Source: an uncultured Pelagibacteraceae bacterium (GTDB lineage: Bacteria; Pseudomonadota; Alphaproteobacteria; Pelagibacterales; Pelagibacteraceae). From it: a stretch of 64,000 nucleotides of DNA. Under the pieces are notes generated by a model, which saw only the letters and a program-made list of their open reading frames with translations, had not been told where the DNA came from and did not search any database. Position 1 is the first letter of the stretch, and each line of letters starts with the position of its first letter. The stretch spans positions 1 to 64,000 of the forward strand of contig CACJGD010000001.1 in the NCBI GenBank assembly GCA_902592935.1, given 5' to 3'. A program made the translations under genes and the position numbers. Positions 11,405 to 20,617 of the stretch are shown in pieces.

Positions 11405-11889
11405 AGATTAAAGAAGGGGAACAACTTCCAAATTCAGAATTTTATTATTTAGACTCAAGTGGAGCAGCAAAAAAAATAACTACAGCAGAAGTTTTTAAAA
11501 ATCATAAAACAATTGTGATTGGTGTTCCTGGAGCATTTACAAAAGTTTGTTCCGCAAAACATCTTCCAGGTTATGTTAATAATTACGAGGAAGCAAAGAA
11601 TAAAGGGGTTACAAAAATTATTTGTGTTTCAGTTAATGATCCAAATGTGATGAAAGCATGGGGTGATATTCAAAAAGTTGAAGATAAAATATTTATGGCT
11701 GCAGACCCATATTGTGAATTTACTAAATCAATTGGAGCAGAAATAGATAGACACGATCGGGGTCAGGGAATGAGGTCAGCAAGATATACAATGTTAATTG
11801 ACGACAATGTTGTAAAGAAAATACAAGCAGAAGAAGATACTGCCACTTGTGAAATTTCAGCAGCTCAAAATTTTTTAAAATTAATCTAA
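11401..11889 (+). CDS. Peroxiredoxin, Prx5 type
   Basis: Thiol peroxidase of the Prx5/redoxin subfamily, 162 aa. The peroxidatic Cys50 lies in VPGAFTKVCSAKHLPGY, matching the PxxxTxxC active site. It would reduce hydrogen or alkyl peroxides in the cytosol with thioredoxin or glutaredoxin/glutathione as donor (family knowledge). ATGA overlap with thrC indicates translational coupling. Its 3' end overlaps convergent rnhA by 9 bp. Confidence 0.94.
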   Translation: MKIKEGEQLPNSEFYYLDSSGAAKKITTAEVFKNHKTIVIGVPGAFTKVCSAKHLPGYVNNYEEAKNKGVTKIICVSVNDPNVMKAWGDIQKVEDKIFMAADPYCEFTKSIGAEIDRHDRGQGMRSARYTMLIDDNVVKKIQAEEDTATCEISAAQNFLKLI

Positions 11890-12306
11890 ATTTGCTGCTT
11901 TTTTAGCTAGTAAGTCCACCTCTTCATTTAAAGGGTTTCCATCATGAGCTTTAACCCAATTCCATTGAATATTAAGCGATTTATTTAAATTATATAGATC
12001 AATCCATAAATCTTTATTTTTAACATCTTCTTTTTTTGAAGTTTTCCAATTATTAGCTAACCAAGTATTAATCCATTCAGTTATTCCATTTTTTACATAT
12101 TGAGAGTCAGTGTATATCTTTATTTCAACACCAGGCTTCATATCTTTAAGTGCATTAATTGGAGCTAACAATTCCATTCTATTATTTGTTGTATTTTTTT
12201 CGTTACCACTAATTTTTTTTATTTCTTTTCCATATTTTATAATTGCAGCCCATCCACCGTTACCTGGATTTGTTAAACAAGAACCATCTGTATAAATTGT
12301 AATCAT
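11881..12306 (-). CDS. rnhA: Ribonuclease HI
   Basis: Degrades the RNA strand of RNA:DNA hybrids, 141 aa. The catalytic carboxylates are Asp7 (IYTDGSCL), Glu45 (NNRMELLAPI), Asp67 (IYTDSQYV) and the C-terminal Asp in NEEVDLLAKKA. A His loop (VKAHDGNPLNE) is also present. It is the last gene of the long minus-strand block, and its ATG overlaps the thrB stop by one base. Confidence 0.97.
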   Translation of the reverse strand: MITIYTDGSCLTNPGNGGWAAIIKYGKEIKKISGNEKNTTNNRMELLAPINALKDMKPGVEIKIYTDSQYVKNGITEWINTWLANNWKTSKKEDVKNKDLWIDLYNLNKSLNIQWNWVKAHDGNPLNEEVDLLAKKAANLD

Positions 12307-13271
12307 TAATTAAAATAATCTTTAAATGAACTTAAATTATTATGTGAGAGTAATTTTTGGTAATACTCATTAGGATCTTTAATTTTAATCAATGCTGTTT
12401 TTGGCGTATTTGAGTAATCATATAGTCTAGTTAACAAATATCTTAAAGCAGCTCCTCTACATAAAATATTTATAGATTTTTTTTCTTTCAATGAGATTTT
12501 TTTAACACTTTCATAACCTTTGATTAAATTTTTGATTTTCTTGTTATTCATTTCAAATTTTCTCTTTTTATAGTCAAAACAAAGAGCATTGATGCATATA
12601 GCAATTTCATACATAAAATAATCATTAGCAGCAAAGTAGAAATCAATAATTCCAGAAAGTTTCTTTTTTTTGAAGAAGATATTATCTATAAATAAGTCGC
12701 CATGGATAATACCTTTAGGTAATTGTTTAGGCCAATTTTTATTAATATCCTTTAGGTTGTTTTTCAGAAATATTTTTAAATTTGAAAATTTTTTTGATTT
12801 AAATTTAATACTTTCCAATAAAGGCTTTAAATTTCTAACCCCCATTGAATTTTTTCTATTAAGCTTCATTTTTTTTGTGACTATATGCATTTGAGCTATA
12901 GCTTTTCCAATTCCATAACAATCATTTGTTTTTAATTTTTTTTTATCTTTACCCTCCAAAAATGAAACAATACATGCAGTCTTATTTTTTAATTTAATTA
13001 GATATTTGTTATTTTTAGTTTTCAGTGGTTTAGGGCAATTTATTTTTGCACTATTTAAATTATCCATTAATTTCATAAAAAAAGGTACTTCTTTTTGTAA
13101 AACTCTTTTTTCAAAAATTGTTAAAATATATTTTTTCTTTTTTGATTTAAGAAGATAGTTTGAATTTTCTATTCCTTGCTTGATACCTTTAAAACTTTTA
13201 ATTTTGTCAATATTAAAATTTTCATTAATAATATTAATTTCCTTTTGATTTATTTTTGTATAAACAGCCAT
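12306..13271 (-). CDS. thrB: Homoserine kinase, aminoglycoside-phosphotransferase fold
   Basis: Phosphorylates homoserine ahead of threonine synthase. This is the APH-like form used by alphaproteobacteria rather than the GHMP form, 321 aa. The catalytic loop is IIHGDLFIDNIFF and the metal motif is SGIIDFYFA. The order ispH-thrB-rnhA matches other alphaproteobacteria. Lys content is unusually high even for this genome. Confidence 0.93.
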   Translation of the reverse strand: MAVYTKINQKEINIINENFNIDKIKSFKGIKQGIENSNYLLKSKKKKYILTIFEKRVLQKEVPFFMKLMDNLNSAKINCPKPLKTKNNKYLIKLKNKTACIVSFLEGKDKKKLKTNDCYGIGKAIAQMHIVTKKMKLNRKNSMGVRNLKPLLESIKFKSKKFSNLKIFLKNNLKDINKNWPKQLPKGIIHGDLFIDNIFFKKKKLSGIIDFYFAANDYFMYEIAICINALCFDYKKRKFEMNNKKIKNLIKGYESVKKISLKEKKSINILCRGAALRYLLTRLYDYSNTPKTALIKIKDPNEYYQKLLSHNNLSSFKDYFN

Positions 13272-13273
13272 TT

Positions 13274-14218
13274 CTAATTTAATTTTTTGGGAACTTTAAA
13301 TATTACATCTTCTTTAATTATTTCAACTTCATGAATACTTATAGAAAATTTATTTTTTAAATCATTAATAAAATTTTCAACTAATATTTCTGGTGCAGAT
13401 GCTCCTGATGATATACCAATAATATTGCAATTTTCTATTTGGTCATATGGTATTGAGCTTTCTGAGTGAATAAGTATCGAATTTTTACAGCCAGATTTTT
13501 TTGCTACTTCAACAAGTCTAACAGAATTTGAAGAGTTTCTACTTCCAATAACAAAAAACATATCACAATTCTTCGCAATATTTTTTACTGCCATTTGACG
13601 ATTGGTTGTTGCATAACAAATATCTTCTCTCATTGGTTCTTTGATATTAGGAAAATTAGTTTTCAATATTTTGATTATTTCTTTTGTATCATCAACTGAC
13701 AAAGTAGTCTGAGTAATATATGCTAATTTTTTGTCTAGTTTATTTTGATAGTTTAAAGCGTCTTCCTCATTTTGGATTAGATCTATAGAACCTTTATTTA
13801 ATTGACCCATAGTTCCAACTACTTCAGGATGATTTTCATGACCAATTAAAATTATATGGTAACCAGCTTTATTTAGATTTTCTGCTTCTCTATGAACTTT
13901 AGAAACAAGTGGACATGTTGCATCAACATAAGTCATTTTATAATTTTTTGCATCCTTGGGTATTTTTTTTGGAACACCATGTGCTGAAAAAATTACTGGT
14001 CTTGATTTATCTTTTATCTCCTCCAGTTCTTCAACAAATATTGCACCCTTATTTTTCAAATCGTCTACGACATATTTATTATGTACAATTTCATGACGTA
14101 CATAGACTGGAGATCCAAATTTTTGTATAGATTTTTCTACTATTTCAATTGCTCTTTCTACTCCAGCACAAAATCCACGAGGTGCAGATAATAATATTTT
14201 TAATTCTTTATTTTTCAT
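13274..14218 (-). CDS. ispH: 4-hydroxy-3-methylbut-2-enyl diphosphate reductase
   Basis: Iron-sulfur enzyme of the last MEP-pathway step, making IPP and DMAPP, 314 aa. The three cluster cysteines are Cys17 (PRGFCAGVERA), Cys102 (VDATCPLVSKVH) and one near residue 200 (EDICYATTNRQ). Its start overlaps the end of blh by 11 bp, so isoprenoid precursor supply is transcribed with the retinal genes that consume it. Confidence 0.97.
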   Translation of the reverse strand: MKNKELKILLSAPRGFCAGVERAIEIVEKSIQKFGSPVYVRHEIVHNKYVVDDLKNKGAIFVEELEEIKDKSRPVIFSAHGVPKKIPKDAKNYKMTYVDATCPLVSKVHREAENLNKAGYHIILIGHENHPEVVGTMGQLNKGSIDLIQNEEDALNYQNKLDKKLAYITQTTLSVDDTKEIIKILKTNFPNIKEPMREDICYATTNRQMAVKNIAKNCDMFFVIGSRNSSNSVRLVEVAKKSGCKNSILIHSESSIPYDQIENCNIIGISSGASAPEILVENFINDLKNKFSISIHEVEIIKEDVIFKVPKKLN

Positions 14219-15143
14219 TTTTTTCTAAAAAATATTCCAGCAATATATGTGGAAAGGTTAAAGACGCCAAACCTATAAATATTATTTTTAAAATCGCACT
14301 ATCCAAATTATATGAATTATTCAGTAGATATAGAGCAATAAAAGAAAAAATAGCTGTTAAAATTGTTAAAGGTAAAGCTTTTTTTACAAATAATCTAAAT
14401 CCATTAATTACACTATTTGGATCAAGTTCAATAGCTAGTGAAATTGAATGTCTTATTGAATGAAGAAAACAGAAATAAATAGTAAAAGCTAGTAGCGGAG
14501 ATAAATAGTAATTTAAAATTAAAATTGAAAAGTAATCTAAAAAAATTACAAATTTTTTGATTTCAAAATTCTTTAAGAAAAGAAAAATACTAGACAAAGA
14601 GCTGCTGATTATTCCTATTTGAATTATTTTATTTGTCTCAACAAAATTTAAACTTGAATAAAATACTTCATTATCAATCAATAATAATTTGAAAATCGCT
14701 ATAGTTTCCTGAAAATGAAAATACAAAGGAGCAAGTATGATCAAAAATCCTTTAAAAAAATAAAGGATTTGAGTGAAATAAGATCTATCATTAATCAAAA
14801 ATTGTGTATCCTCTTTTCCAAAGTGATAGGAAGCGATTATTAAAAAAATAATTAAAGTTATTGATGGCAACAATATCCAAGTTATTACAACTGCTGCCGA
14901 AATTAAAATATATATAATGTAGAATATGTAAGTAAATTTTACATTAAATAAACTTAATAGTTTTTTTCCTTTAATATGATCTAATGAACCATGGGAAACA
15001 CCTATAATTAAAATTAAAAGTAAACATAAAATCGATGAAATATCTAAATTGTTAAACTTAAACAGCAAAATGCAAAAAATATTTATTATAAAGAAAAAAA
15101 TAAATGAATGATTTAGATTTATTTTTTTTATTTTATTGCTCAT
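14208..15143 (-). CDS. blh: Beta-carotene 15,15'-dioxygenase, Brp/Blh family
   Basis: Membrane-bound Fe(II) enzyme that splits beta-carotene into two retinal molecules, 311 aa with about eight hydrophobic segments. His residues in family motifs are visible: GVSHGSLDHIKG near residue 48, SYHFGKED near 104, CFLHSIRHS near 226 and FPHILLEYF near the C-terminus. It closes the crtI-crtB-crtY cluster. In marine bacteria this set supplies the chromophore of proteorhodopsin. No rhodopsin gene is in this window. Confidence 0.92.
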   Translation of the reverse strand: MSNKIKKINLNHSFIFFFIINIFCILLFKFNNLDISSILCLLLILIIGVSHGSLDHIKGKKLLSLFNVKFTYIFYIIYILISAAVVITWILLPSITLIIFLIIASYHFGKEDTQFLINDRSYFTQILYFFKGFLIILAPLYFHFQETIAIFKLLLIDNEVFYSSLNFVETNKIIQIGIISSSLSSIFLFLKNFEIKKFVIFLDYFSILILNYYLSPLLAFTIYFCFLHSIRHSISLAIELDPNSVINGFRLFVKKALPLTILTAIFSFIALYLLNNSYNLDSAILKIIFIGLASLTFPHILLEYFLEKNEK

Positions 15144-15144
15144 T

Positions 15145-16209
15145 TTAAATTAATTCTTTTAAAAATTTCCACTTTGGCATTTTTAGAATTACTTCTAAAT
15201 CTTCAAAAAAACTGCTTTTATTTGATAAAAAATTTATAGCTGTTCTAGGTTTTGAATTAAAAACTTTGAAAAATATGTTGCCCATTTCATTGGAATTATT
15301 TTTAAGTACTTTTAATAAGATGTTATCTAAAAAATCATATTTTGAACTAATTTTAAATAGATTTACATTTTTTATATTTTCTATGTTTTCTCTTATATAT
15401 TTACTTTGTTCTTGAATATTTAGAAAAGTATAACCCGTGCTTAATCTAGTCATGCCTCCTGCTGAGCCTATGTAAATTTCATTTAATTTATTTACGTTTT
15501 TTTGTCTAAAAAGAGGGATTGCACCAATTTCTTTGAAATTAATTTTACAGTTTTTAATATTTAGGTGTTTACTCAAATAATCATCAATTTGTTCATCATA
15601 ATCTTTTACTTTTTCATCATTTAATTCAGATATCCATGTAGTTTCAACTAATGCATTTCTTTTTGTAAATGGTAGCGTATAAAAAAAATGAACTTTGTTT
15701 CTTTGATCACAAGCAAAGTCCATCAAATTGAATATTTCGTCATCAAAAAAGTCTTTATCTGTCTCTATTTCAACTCCACAAAAGTGTTGCCATAACTCAC
15801 TCTGTTTATTATCAAAACTAGGCACACTATTGAATATAACTGAATTTGATTTATCTATTTGATCAATACTTTTAAAGAACTGAATATTTTTATTTAATTT
15901 AAGTTTTGAAAGTATTTTTTCGTAGAACATACCACTATCAATTGTTTGATATGGTGTAGGTTTGCAATCTACATATTTGGTATTATTGGGTGTATTTATC
16001 GTAAAATTATTCCAACTCTTTTTTACACAGTCATCGAAGTTATGTGAAAAAACTTTCCAAAATGACCAAGTTTTATCTCTTTTATAATCTTCTCTTGGCT
16101 CAATGATTGCTAAGGTTTTATCTTTTAATTTTTCATTAACTTCCAGCTCATATGCCAATGAAAGACCTGCGCAACCTCCACCTATAATTATGTAATCAAA
16201 TTCTTTCAT
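15145..16209 (-). CDS. crtY: Lycopene beta-cyclase
   Basis: Flavoprotein that cyclises lycopene to beta-carotene, 354 aa. The N-terminal dinucleotide fold is IIGGGCAGLSLAYEL. The family features HFFYTLPFTKRNALVETTW and SAGGMTRLSTGYTF are present, together with PRTAINFLSNK near the C-terminus. It overlaps crtB by 14 bp and ends one base before blh, so the four genes are tightly packed. Confidence 0.93.
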   Translation of the reverse strand: MKEFDYIIIGGGCAGLSLAYELEVNEKLKDKTLAIIEPREDYKRDKTWSFWKVFSHNFDDCVKKSWNNFTINTPNNTKYVDCKPTPYQTIDSGMFYEKILSKLKLNKNIQFFKSIDQIDKSNSVIFNSVPSFDNKQSELWQHFCGVEIETDKDFFDDEIFNLMDFACDQRNKVHFFYTLPFTKRNALVETTWISELNDEKVKDYDEQIDDYLSKHLNIKNCKINFKEIGAIPLFRQKNVNKLNEIYIGSAGGMTRLSTGYTFLNIQEQSKYIRENIENIKNVNLFKISSKYDFLDNILLKVLKNNSNEMGNIFFKVFNSKPRTAINFLSNKSSFFEDLEVILKMPKWKFLKELI

Positions 16210-17047
16210 TTAAATTTATTTCTTCATTAATTAAATTGTGATCATGATTAATATTATCATCGTTTTTGCTTATAATTGATAACTTAATTAAGTCAAAAAT
16301 AGATAAAAAAGTTTCAATAATTTTTTCAATATTTGAAACATAAATTTTTCCGGACCTTTTATAATTTTCTATGTTTTGTTTATTTAAAATTTTATATCCT
16401 ATTTTTCTATAAACTCTTCTTGCAACTAAAATAGAAAATCTAAAACTTAATGGTATTTCTTTAATTGAGTAAAATGAGTTTTCATAAAACTTTTCTGATA
16501 GCTTTATTGTATTCTTTATTTCCTCAAAACTTTCATTGATATAAAATCTATTATTTTTTTTATCTTCCATAACATCTCTAGAAATATTTGTTAATTGCAT
16601 AGCAATCCCAAGATCAATAGCTGATTTTAAAGATTGCTCTTTTTTAACATTCAATATTTTAGCCATCATCAATCCAACTGTTCCAGCCACTCTGTAGGAA
16701 TATATTAGTAATTCTTTTTTTGAATTGAGTTTAACATTTTCTTTTATATCAGAATTAATACCCTCAAATAAATCGTCTACAATTTTAGCGGAAATACTAA
16801 ATTCATTAATAAGTTTCCACATATTTTTTATGATTGGATCATCATAATTCTTGTTTACAAAACTATTTCTAAATTTAATGAAATTATCTTTTTTTACTTC
16901 AATCTTGTTTTCATCATCAGCAATATTATCTGCTTCTCTGCAAAAATCATAAAGCGCAGAGCATTTTTCATAGGTTTTTTTTGGTAAAAAAAAACCTGCC
17001 CAATTAAAAGATTTTGCGTAAATTGCTAAATAATTCTTTGTTAACAT
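16196..17047 (-). CDS. crtB: Phytoene synthase
   Basis: Head-to-head condensation of two GGPP molecules to phytoene, 283 aa, all-helical squalene/phytoene synthase fold. The first Asp-rich site is DFCREADNIADD, and the second is NISRDVMEDKKNNRFYI. The latter deviates from the common GRxYLP ending. The GGPP synthase (crtE) is not in the window and must come from elsewhere. Its start overlaps the crtI stop by one base. Confidence 0.94.
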   Translation of the reverse strand: MLTKNYLAIYAKSFNWAGFFLPKKTYEKCSALYDFCREADNIADDENKIEVKKDNFIKFRNSFVNKNYDDPIIKNMWKLINEFSISAKIVDDLFEGINSDIKENVKLNSKKELLIYSYRVAGTVGLMMAKILNVKKEQSLKSAIDLGIAMQLTNISRDVMEDKKNNRFYINESFEEIKNTIKLSEKFYENSFYSIKEIPLSFRFSILVARRVYRKIGYKILNKQNIENYKRSGKIYVSNIEKIIETFLSIFDLIKLSIISKNDDNINHDHNLINEEINLNERI

Positions 17048-18507
17048 TAAAATAATTTATCTAAAACTTTTGCTGAAGAGAGAACACCTGGAACACCAGC
17101 CCCTGGATGTGTACCTGCACCAACAAAGTATAAACCATCATATATTTCTGATTTATTATGAAATCTAAAGTATGCGGATTGTGTAAATTTAGGTTGAATT
17201 GAAAACCCAGATCCAAATTTTGTATTTAATTCCTTTTCAAAGTAATCAGGTGTTAGATAAAAATCCTCAACTATATTATTCTTAAGATCCGGCATTAAGT
17301 CTTTTTCCATTTTTTTAATTACATGATTTTTCATTTTTTCACCTTCAGTTTCCCAATTTATTTTTGACTGATTGTTAGGAACAGGCACCAAGACATAAAA
17401 ACAATCATTCCCTTCTGGGGCCATAGTTTTATCAGTCGCAGTAGGTCTGTGAAGATAATAGCTAATATCATCATTTAATTTTTTCTTATCAAATATGTCA
17501 TCAAGATGTTCCTTATACTTGTTTCCAAACTTTATTGTATGATGTTCAACATTCTCATAAATTTTTTTTGTTCCAAAATAGTAAACAAATAAACCCATAG
17601 AATATTCCATTCGGTTTTTTTTCCAATTAAACAACATAGAACTCTCGTTGCTTTTGCTTAACATTTTCTCATAAAATGCAGGCGGATCTGCATTACAAAC
17701 AACATTATCTGTACCAATTTCATTTTCATTATTTAATTTTACACCACTTATTTTATTATTTTTTGTTATAATTTCCCTTACTTCACTGTTTTTTATTATT
17801 TCAATACCAACTTCATTCATTAACTTTTCAAAACCTTTAATTATATTTCCTGTTCCTCCAACCGAATAATGTATTCCCCATTTTTTTTCTAAATAAAGAA
17901 TTAATCCATAAATAGAAGTGGTAGTAAAAGGATTTCCCCCAACTAGCAAAGGATGCATGCTAAGCATTCTTCTTAATTTTTCATTTTTTATATAAGATGA
18001 AACAAGTGAGTAAACTGATTTATAACTTTTAAGTTTTAATAGAGCAGGCAATTGTTGCATCATTACAAAAGGTTTATCAAATGGTACATCTGCAAGTTCT
18101 AAAAAACCTTTATCAAATATCTTTTTTGTAAAATTAACTAATTTTTCATATCCATTTACATCTTCTTTGCTAAGCTTTTCAATTTGGCTTTTCATTTCTA
18201 TTTCATCACCAGAGTAATTAAATTTAGTTTTGTCCTCAAAAATAAATTGGTACCAAATTTTAAGTGGAGTTAGTTCTATATAATTTTTTGGATCTTTGTT
18301 GAATAACTCGAACAATTCGTTAATTAAGTAGGGTGCTGTAATTACTGTTGGTCCAGCATCAAATATAAATCCATTTCTTTTAAAAACTCTAGCTCTACCA
18401 CCTAGGTCTGGGTGTTTTTCTATTAATTTTACTTTATGTCCTTTTGCCTTTAGTCTTAGTGCTGCTGCGATTCCACCAAACCCTGATCCAATTACTATAG
18501 ATTTCAT
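17047..18507 (-). CDS. crtI: Phytoene desaturase
   Basis: FAD enzyme that desaturates phytoene to lycopene, 486 aa. The N-terminal FAD site is GSGFGGIAAALRLKAKGH, followed by GGRARVFKRNGFIFDAGPTV. The C-terminal signature YFVGAGTHPGAGVPGVL is intact. It is the first carotenoid gene and starts only 39 bp after the end of atpF on the same strand, with no GC-rich hairpin between them. Confidence 0.96.
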   Translation of the reverse strand: MKSIVIGSGFGGIAAALRLKAKGHKVKLIEKHPDLGGRARVFKRNGFIFDAGPTVITAPYLINELFELFNKDPKNYIELTPLKIWYQFIFEDKTKFNYSGDEIEMKSQIEKLSKEDVNGYEKLVNFTKKIFDKGFLELADVPFDKPFVMMQQLPALLKLKSYKSVYSLVSSYIKNEKLRRMLSMHPLLVGGNPFTTTSIYGLILYLEKKWGIHYSVGGTGNIIKGFEKLMNEVGIEIIKNSEVREIITKNNKISGVKLNNENEIGTDNVVCNADPPAFYEKMLSKSNESSMLFNWKKNRMEYSMGLFVYYFGTKKIYENVEHHTIKFGNKYKEHLDDIFDKKKLNDDISYYLHRPTATDKTMAPEGNDCFYVLVPVPNNQSKINWETEGEKMKNHVIKKMEKDLMPDLKNNIVEDFYLTPDYFEKELNTKFGSGFSIQPKFTQSAYFRFHNKSEIYDGLYFVGAGTHPGAGVPGVLSSAKVLDKLF

Positions 18508-18546
18508 TTTAATAATTTATAGCTTTTTTGAAAAATTGTAAGTGTA

Positions 18547-19044
18547 TTATGAGTTAATTTTTTTTAACTCTGCTTTAGTTTCATCTAAATTTTTTTGAAA
18601 CACAGTATCTAATTTTGACTTGTCTACAGATGTAGTTATTATTTTTTTAACTGAGTCCACAGCAATCTTTATTGAAGTGTCCTTAATTTCTTTTAAAGCC
18701 GCTTCTTTCATCTGACTTATTTTATTTTCAGCTAAATTTTTTTTAATTTCTGATGATTTATGAAACTTATCATTCATCTCAATTATTAATCTATCCGCAT
18801 CTTTTTTGGCGTTCTCAAGAATTTCATTACTAACAGATTGAGCTGTATCTAATTTTTTTTGCGAGTTATCTAATAGTATTTTTGCCTCAGATCTTAATTT
18901 TTCACTTTCATCAATTTCATTTTTAATATCAGATATCATTTTATCTAACATTTCAGAAATTTTTTGAGGAATTTTCAGGTAAATTAACGCTCCAAAAAAA
19001 ATAATAAATGATACGGCTACCCAAAATGTTGCATCAATTGCCAT
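18547..19044 (-). CDS. atpF: ATP synthase F0 subunit b
   Basis: Peripheral stalk subunit with one N-terminal membrane helix (about 6-24) and a long coiled coil, 165 aa. The start is set at ATG 19044 (MAIDATFWVAVSF). A good ribosome site, GGAGAT, lies nine bases upstream, whereas a longer in-frame extension would run into the b' coding sequence without gain. Overlap with atpF' is 11 bp. Confidence 0.93.
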   Translation of the reverse strand: MAIDATFWVAVSFIIFFGALIYLKIPQKISEMLDKMISDIKNEIDESEKLRSEAKILLDNSQKKLDTAQSVSNEILENAKKDADRLIIEMNDKFHKSSEIKKNLAENKISQMKEAALKEIKDTSIKIAVDSVKKIITTSVDKSKLDTVFQKNLDETKAELKKINS

Positions 19045-19624
19045 AGTATTTATCTCCATTTCTTTTAGATAGATCGTCAACAATTGCAGATATACTACTA
19101 TTATTTACTTCAGCTCCAATTAGTTTTTGCAATAACTCAGATGAAGTCTCAATAGCAATTTTATTTATTTTATCTGGCGCATTTTTTCTTAATGCATCTA
19201 TTTCTTTTTCAGCCTCAGCAATTTCATTATCAATTTGCCTATCAAGTACTTCTCTTTTTGCACCAATGTCTTTTAGTGCTTTTTCTCTTGCTTGATTGAA
19301 AATACTATTAGCCTCAAGTTTGCTTTTAGATATAATTTCATCGTATTCTTTTAGTTTTGCATCACTATCTTCTCTTTGTTTCTCAGCAGCCTCAATATTT
19401 TCTAATATTTGAGATTTTCTCGATTCTAAGTTGTTACTAATTTTTGGTAGTATTAGTTTAGATAAAACTAAATACATAATACCAAAAGTAAGTATTAGCC
19501 AAAAAATTTGAGAAACCCAAAACTCTGGATTTAATTGAGGCATACCTCCACTTTCAGCTGCAAAAGCTTCTTTAATAAAAAAGAAGCTAAAAAATATTGA
19601 CTGAAAATATATTTTTTTAACCAT
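19034..19624 (-). CDS. atpF': ATP synthase F0 subunit b'
   Basis: Second, divergent b-type stalk subunit, as in other alphaproteobacteria and phototrophs, 196 aa. ATG 19624 (MVKKIYFQS) is preferred over an in-frame TTG 15 bases upstream that would overlap atpE. A short hydrophobic leader ending in FAAESGG precedes the membrane helix (about residues 36-57, FWVSQIFWLILTFGIMYLVL), and the rest is charged coiled coil. Confidence 0.92.
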   Translation of the reverse strand: MVKKIYFQSIFFSFFFIKEAFAAESGGMPQLNPEFWVSQIFWLILTFGIMYLVLSKLILPKISNNLESRKSQILENIEAAEKQREDSDAKLKEYDEIISKSKLEANSIFNQAREKALKDIGAKREVLDRQIDNEIAEAEKEIDALRKNAPDKINKIAIETSSELLQKLIGAEVNNSSISAIVDDLSKRNGDKYYGN

Positions 19625-19628
19625 CAAT

Positions 19629-19856
19629 TTAAAACGCAAAGAGAATGATTAACGCAACTACCAATCCGAATAATCCTGTAGCTTCCGCAAGCGCGAAACC
19701 TAAAAGTAAGTTAGGAAATTGTTTTTGTGCTGCAGATGGATTTCTCATTGCACCTGACAAATAATTTCCAAAAATTATTCCGATACCAACACCGGCTCCA
19801 GCTAAAGCAATTGCTGCTAAACCTGCTCCGATCATTTTTGCTGCTTCTAATTCCAT
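19629..19856 (-). CDS. atpE: ATP synthase F0 subunit c
   Basis: Ring-forming proteolipid of 75 aa with two helices. The Gly-rich first helix contains AGAGVGIGIIFG, and the polar loop is RNPSAA. The ion-carrying carboxylate is Glu59 (GFALAEATGLFG). The sequence around it looks like the proton type, without the extra Gln/Ser set of sodium-type rings. The strongest ribosome site in the window precedes it, consistent with its need for many copies per complex. Confidence 0.98.
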   Translation of the reverse strand: MELEAAKMIGAGLAAIALAGAGVGIGIIFGNYLSGAMRNPSAAQKQFPNLLLGFALAEATGLFGLVVALIILFAF

Positions 19857-19860
19857 TATA

Positions 19861-19867
19861 TCCTCCT
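19861..19867 (-). promoter_or_regulatory. Strong Shine-Dalgarno site of atpE
   Basis: On the minus strand AGGAGGA lies four bases before the atpE ATG and is the longest anti-16S match I noticed in the window. Most genes here have weak or no visible ribosome site, so this one stands out and fits high translation of subunit c. Confidence 0.8.
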
Positions 19868-19873
19868 CTGTTA

Positions 19874-20608
19874 TTAATGGTGTAAATTTAATGCATCATT
19901 TAAATAGATGCAGGTTAAGATTGCAAAAACATAAGCTTGAAGAAAAGCAACTAAGATCTCCAAACCTGTTAACGCAACCGAAAAACTTAGTGGAAGCCAT
20001 CCACCCACTATTCCAAGGCTTATTACAAAGCCCCCGAAAACTTTCATCATTGTATGACCAGCCATCATATTAGCAAATAATCTAACTGATAAACTTATAG
20101 GTCTACTTAAATAAGAAATAATTTCTATAACAACAATCAAAGGGAGCAATACTGCAGGTACTCCACTTGGAACAAATAATTTTAAATACCCAAATCCATG
20201 CTTAATAAACCCAATCACAGTCACTCCAATAAATATAAACGCTGCAAGCACAAATGTTACAATGATATGACTGGTTACAGTGAAAGTATAAGGTATCATT
20301 CCAAACATGTTGCAAAATAAAACAAACATGAATAGAGAAAATATAAATGCAAAGTATGGTTTAGCTTTTGATCCAGCTGTATCGCTAATCATTTTGGATA
20401 CAAAGGTATAGCTAAGTTCTGCTAATAATTGAATTTTATTTGGTAATATTGAATTTTTTTTTGATCCTATATTAAAGATTAACAAAATAGATACAGTACT
20501 TAAAATCATAAACAAACTTGCGTTCGTAAACGATATATCGAATGCTCCAACTTTAATTTCAGGTCCAATTCTATAAACGTCGAATTGGGACATAGGATTT
20601 GCTGCCAT
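19874..20608 (-). CDS. atpB: ATP synthase F0 subunit a
   Basis: Proton half-channel subunit, 244 aa with five or six membrane helices. The essential arginine is Arg176 in SRPISLSVRLFANMMAGH. The C-terminal helix with LEILVAFLQAYVFAILTCIY is canonical. It lies 9 bp after atpI and 17 bp before atpE in the split alphaproteobacterial F0 operon; no F1 genes are in the window. Confidence 0.97.
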   Translation of the reverse strand: MAANPMSQFDVYRIGPEIKVGAFDISFTNASLFMILSTVSILLIFNIGSKKNSILPNKIQLLAELSYTFVSKMISDTAGSKAKPYFAFIFSLFMFVLFCNMFGMIPYTFTVTSHIIVTFVLAAFIFIGVTVIGFIKHGFGYLKLFVPSGVPAVLLPLIVVIEIISYLSRPISLSVRLFANMMAGHTMMKVFGGFVISLGIVGGWLPLSFSVALTGLEILVAFLQAYVFAILTCIYLNDALNLHH

Positions 20609-20617
20609 AATACTTAT

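Noticed and set aside
18508..18546. Intrinsic terminator between atpF and crtI
   Set aside because: A short T-rich run is present but no stem of useful stability precedes it.
19625..19639. TTG start for atpF' five codons upstream
   Set aside because: It would overlap atpE and adds no conserved residues; the ATG at 19624 is better placed.
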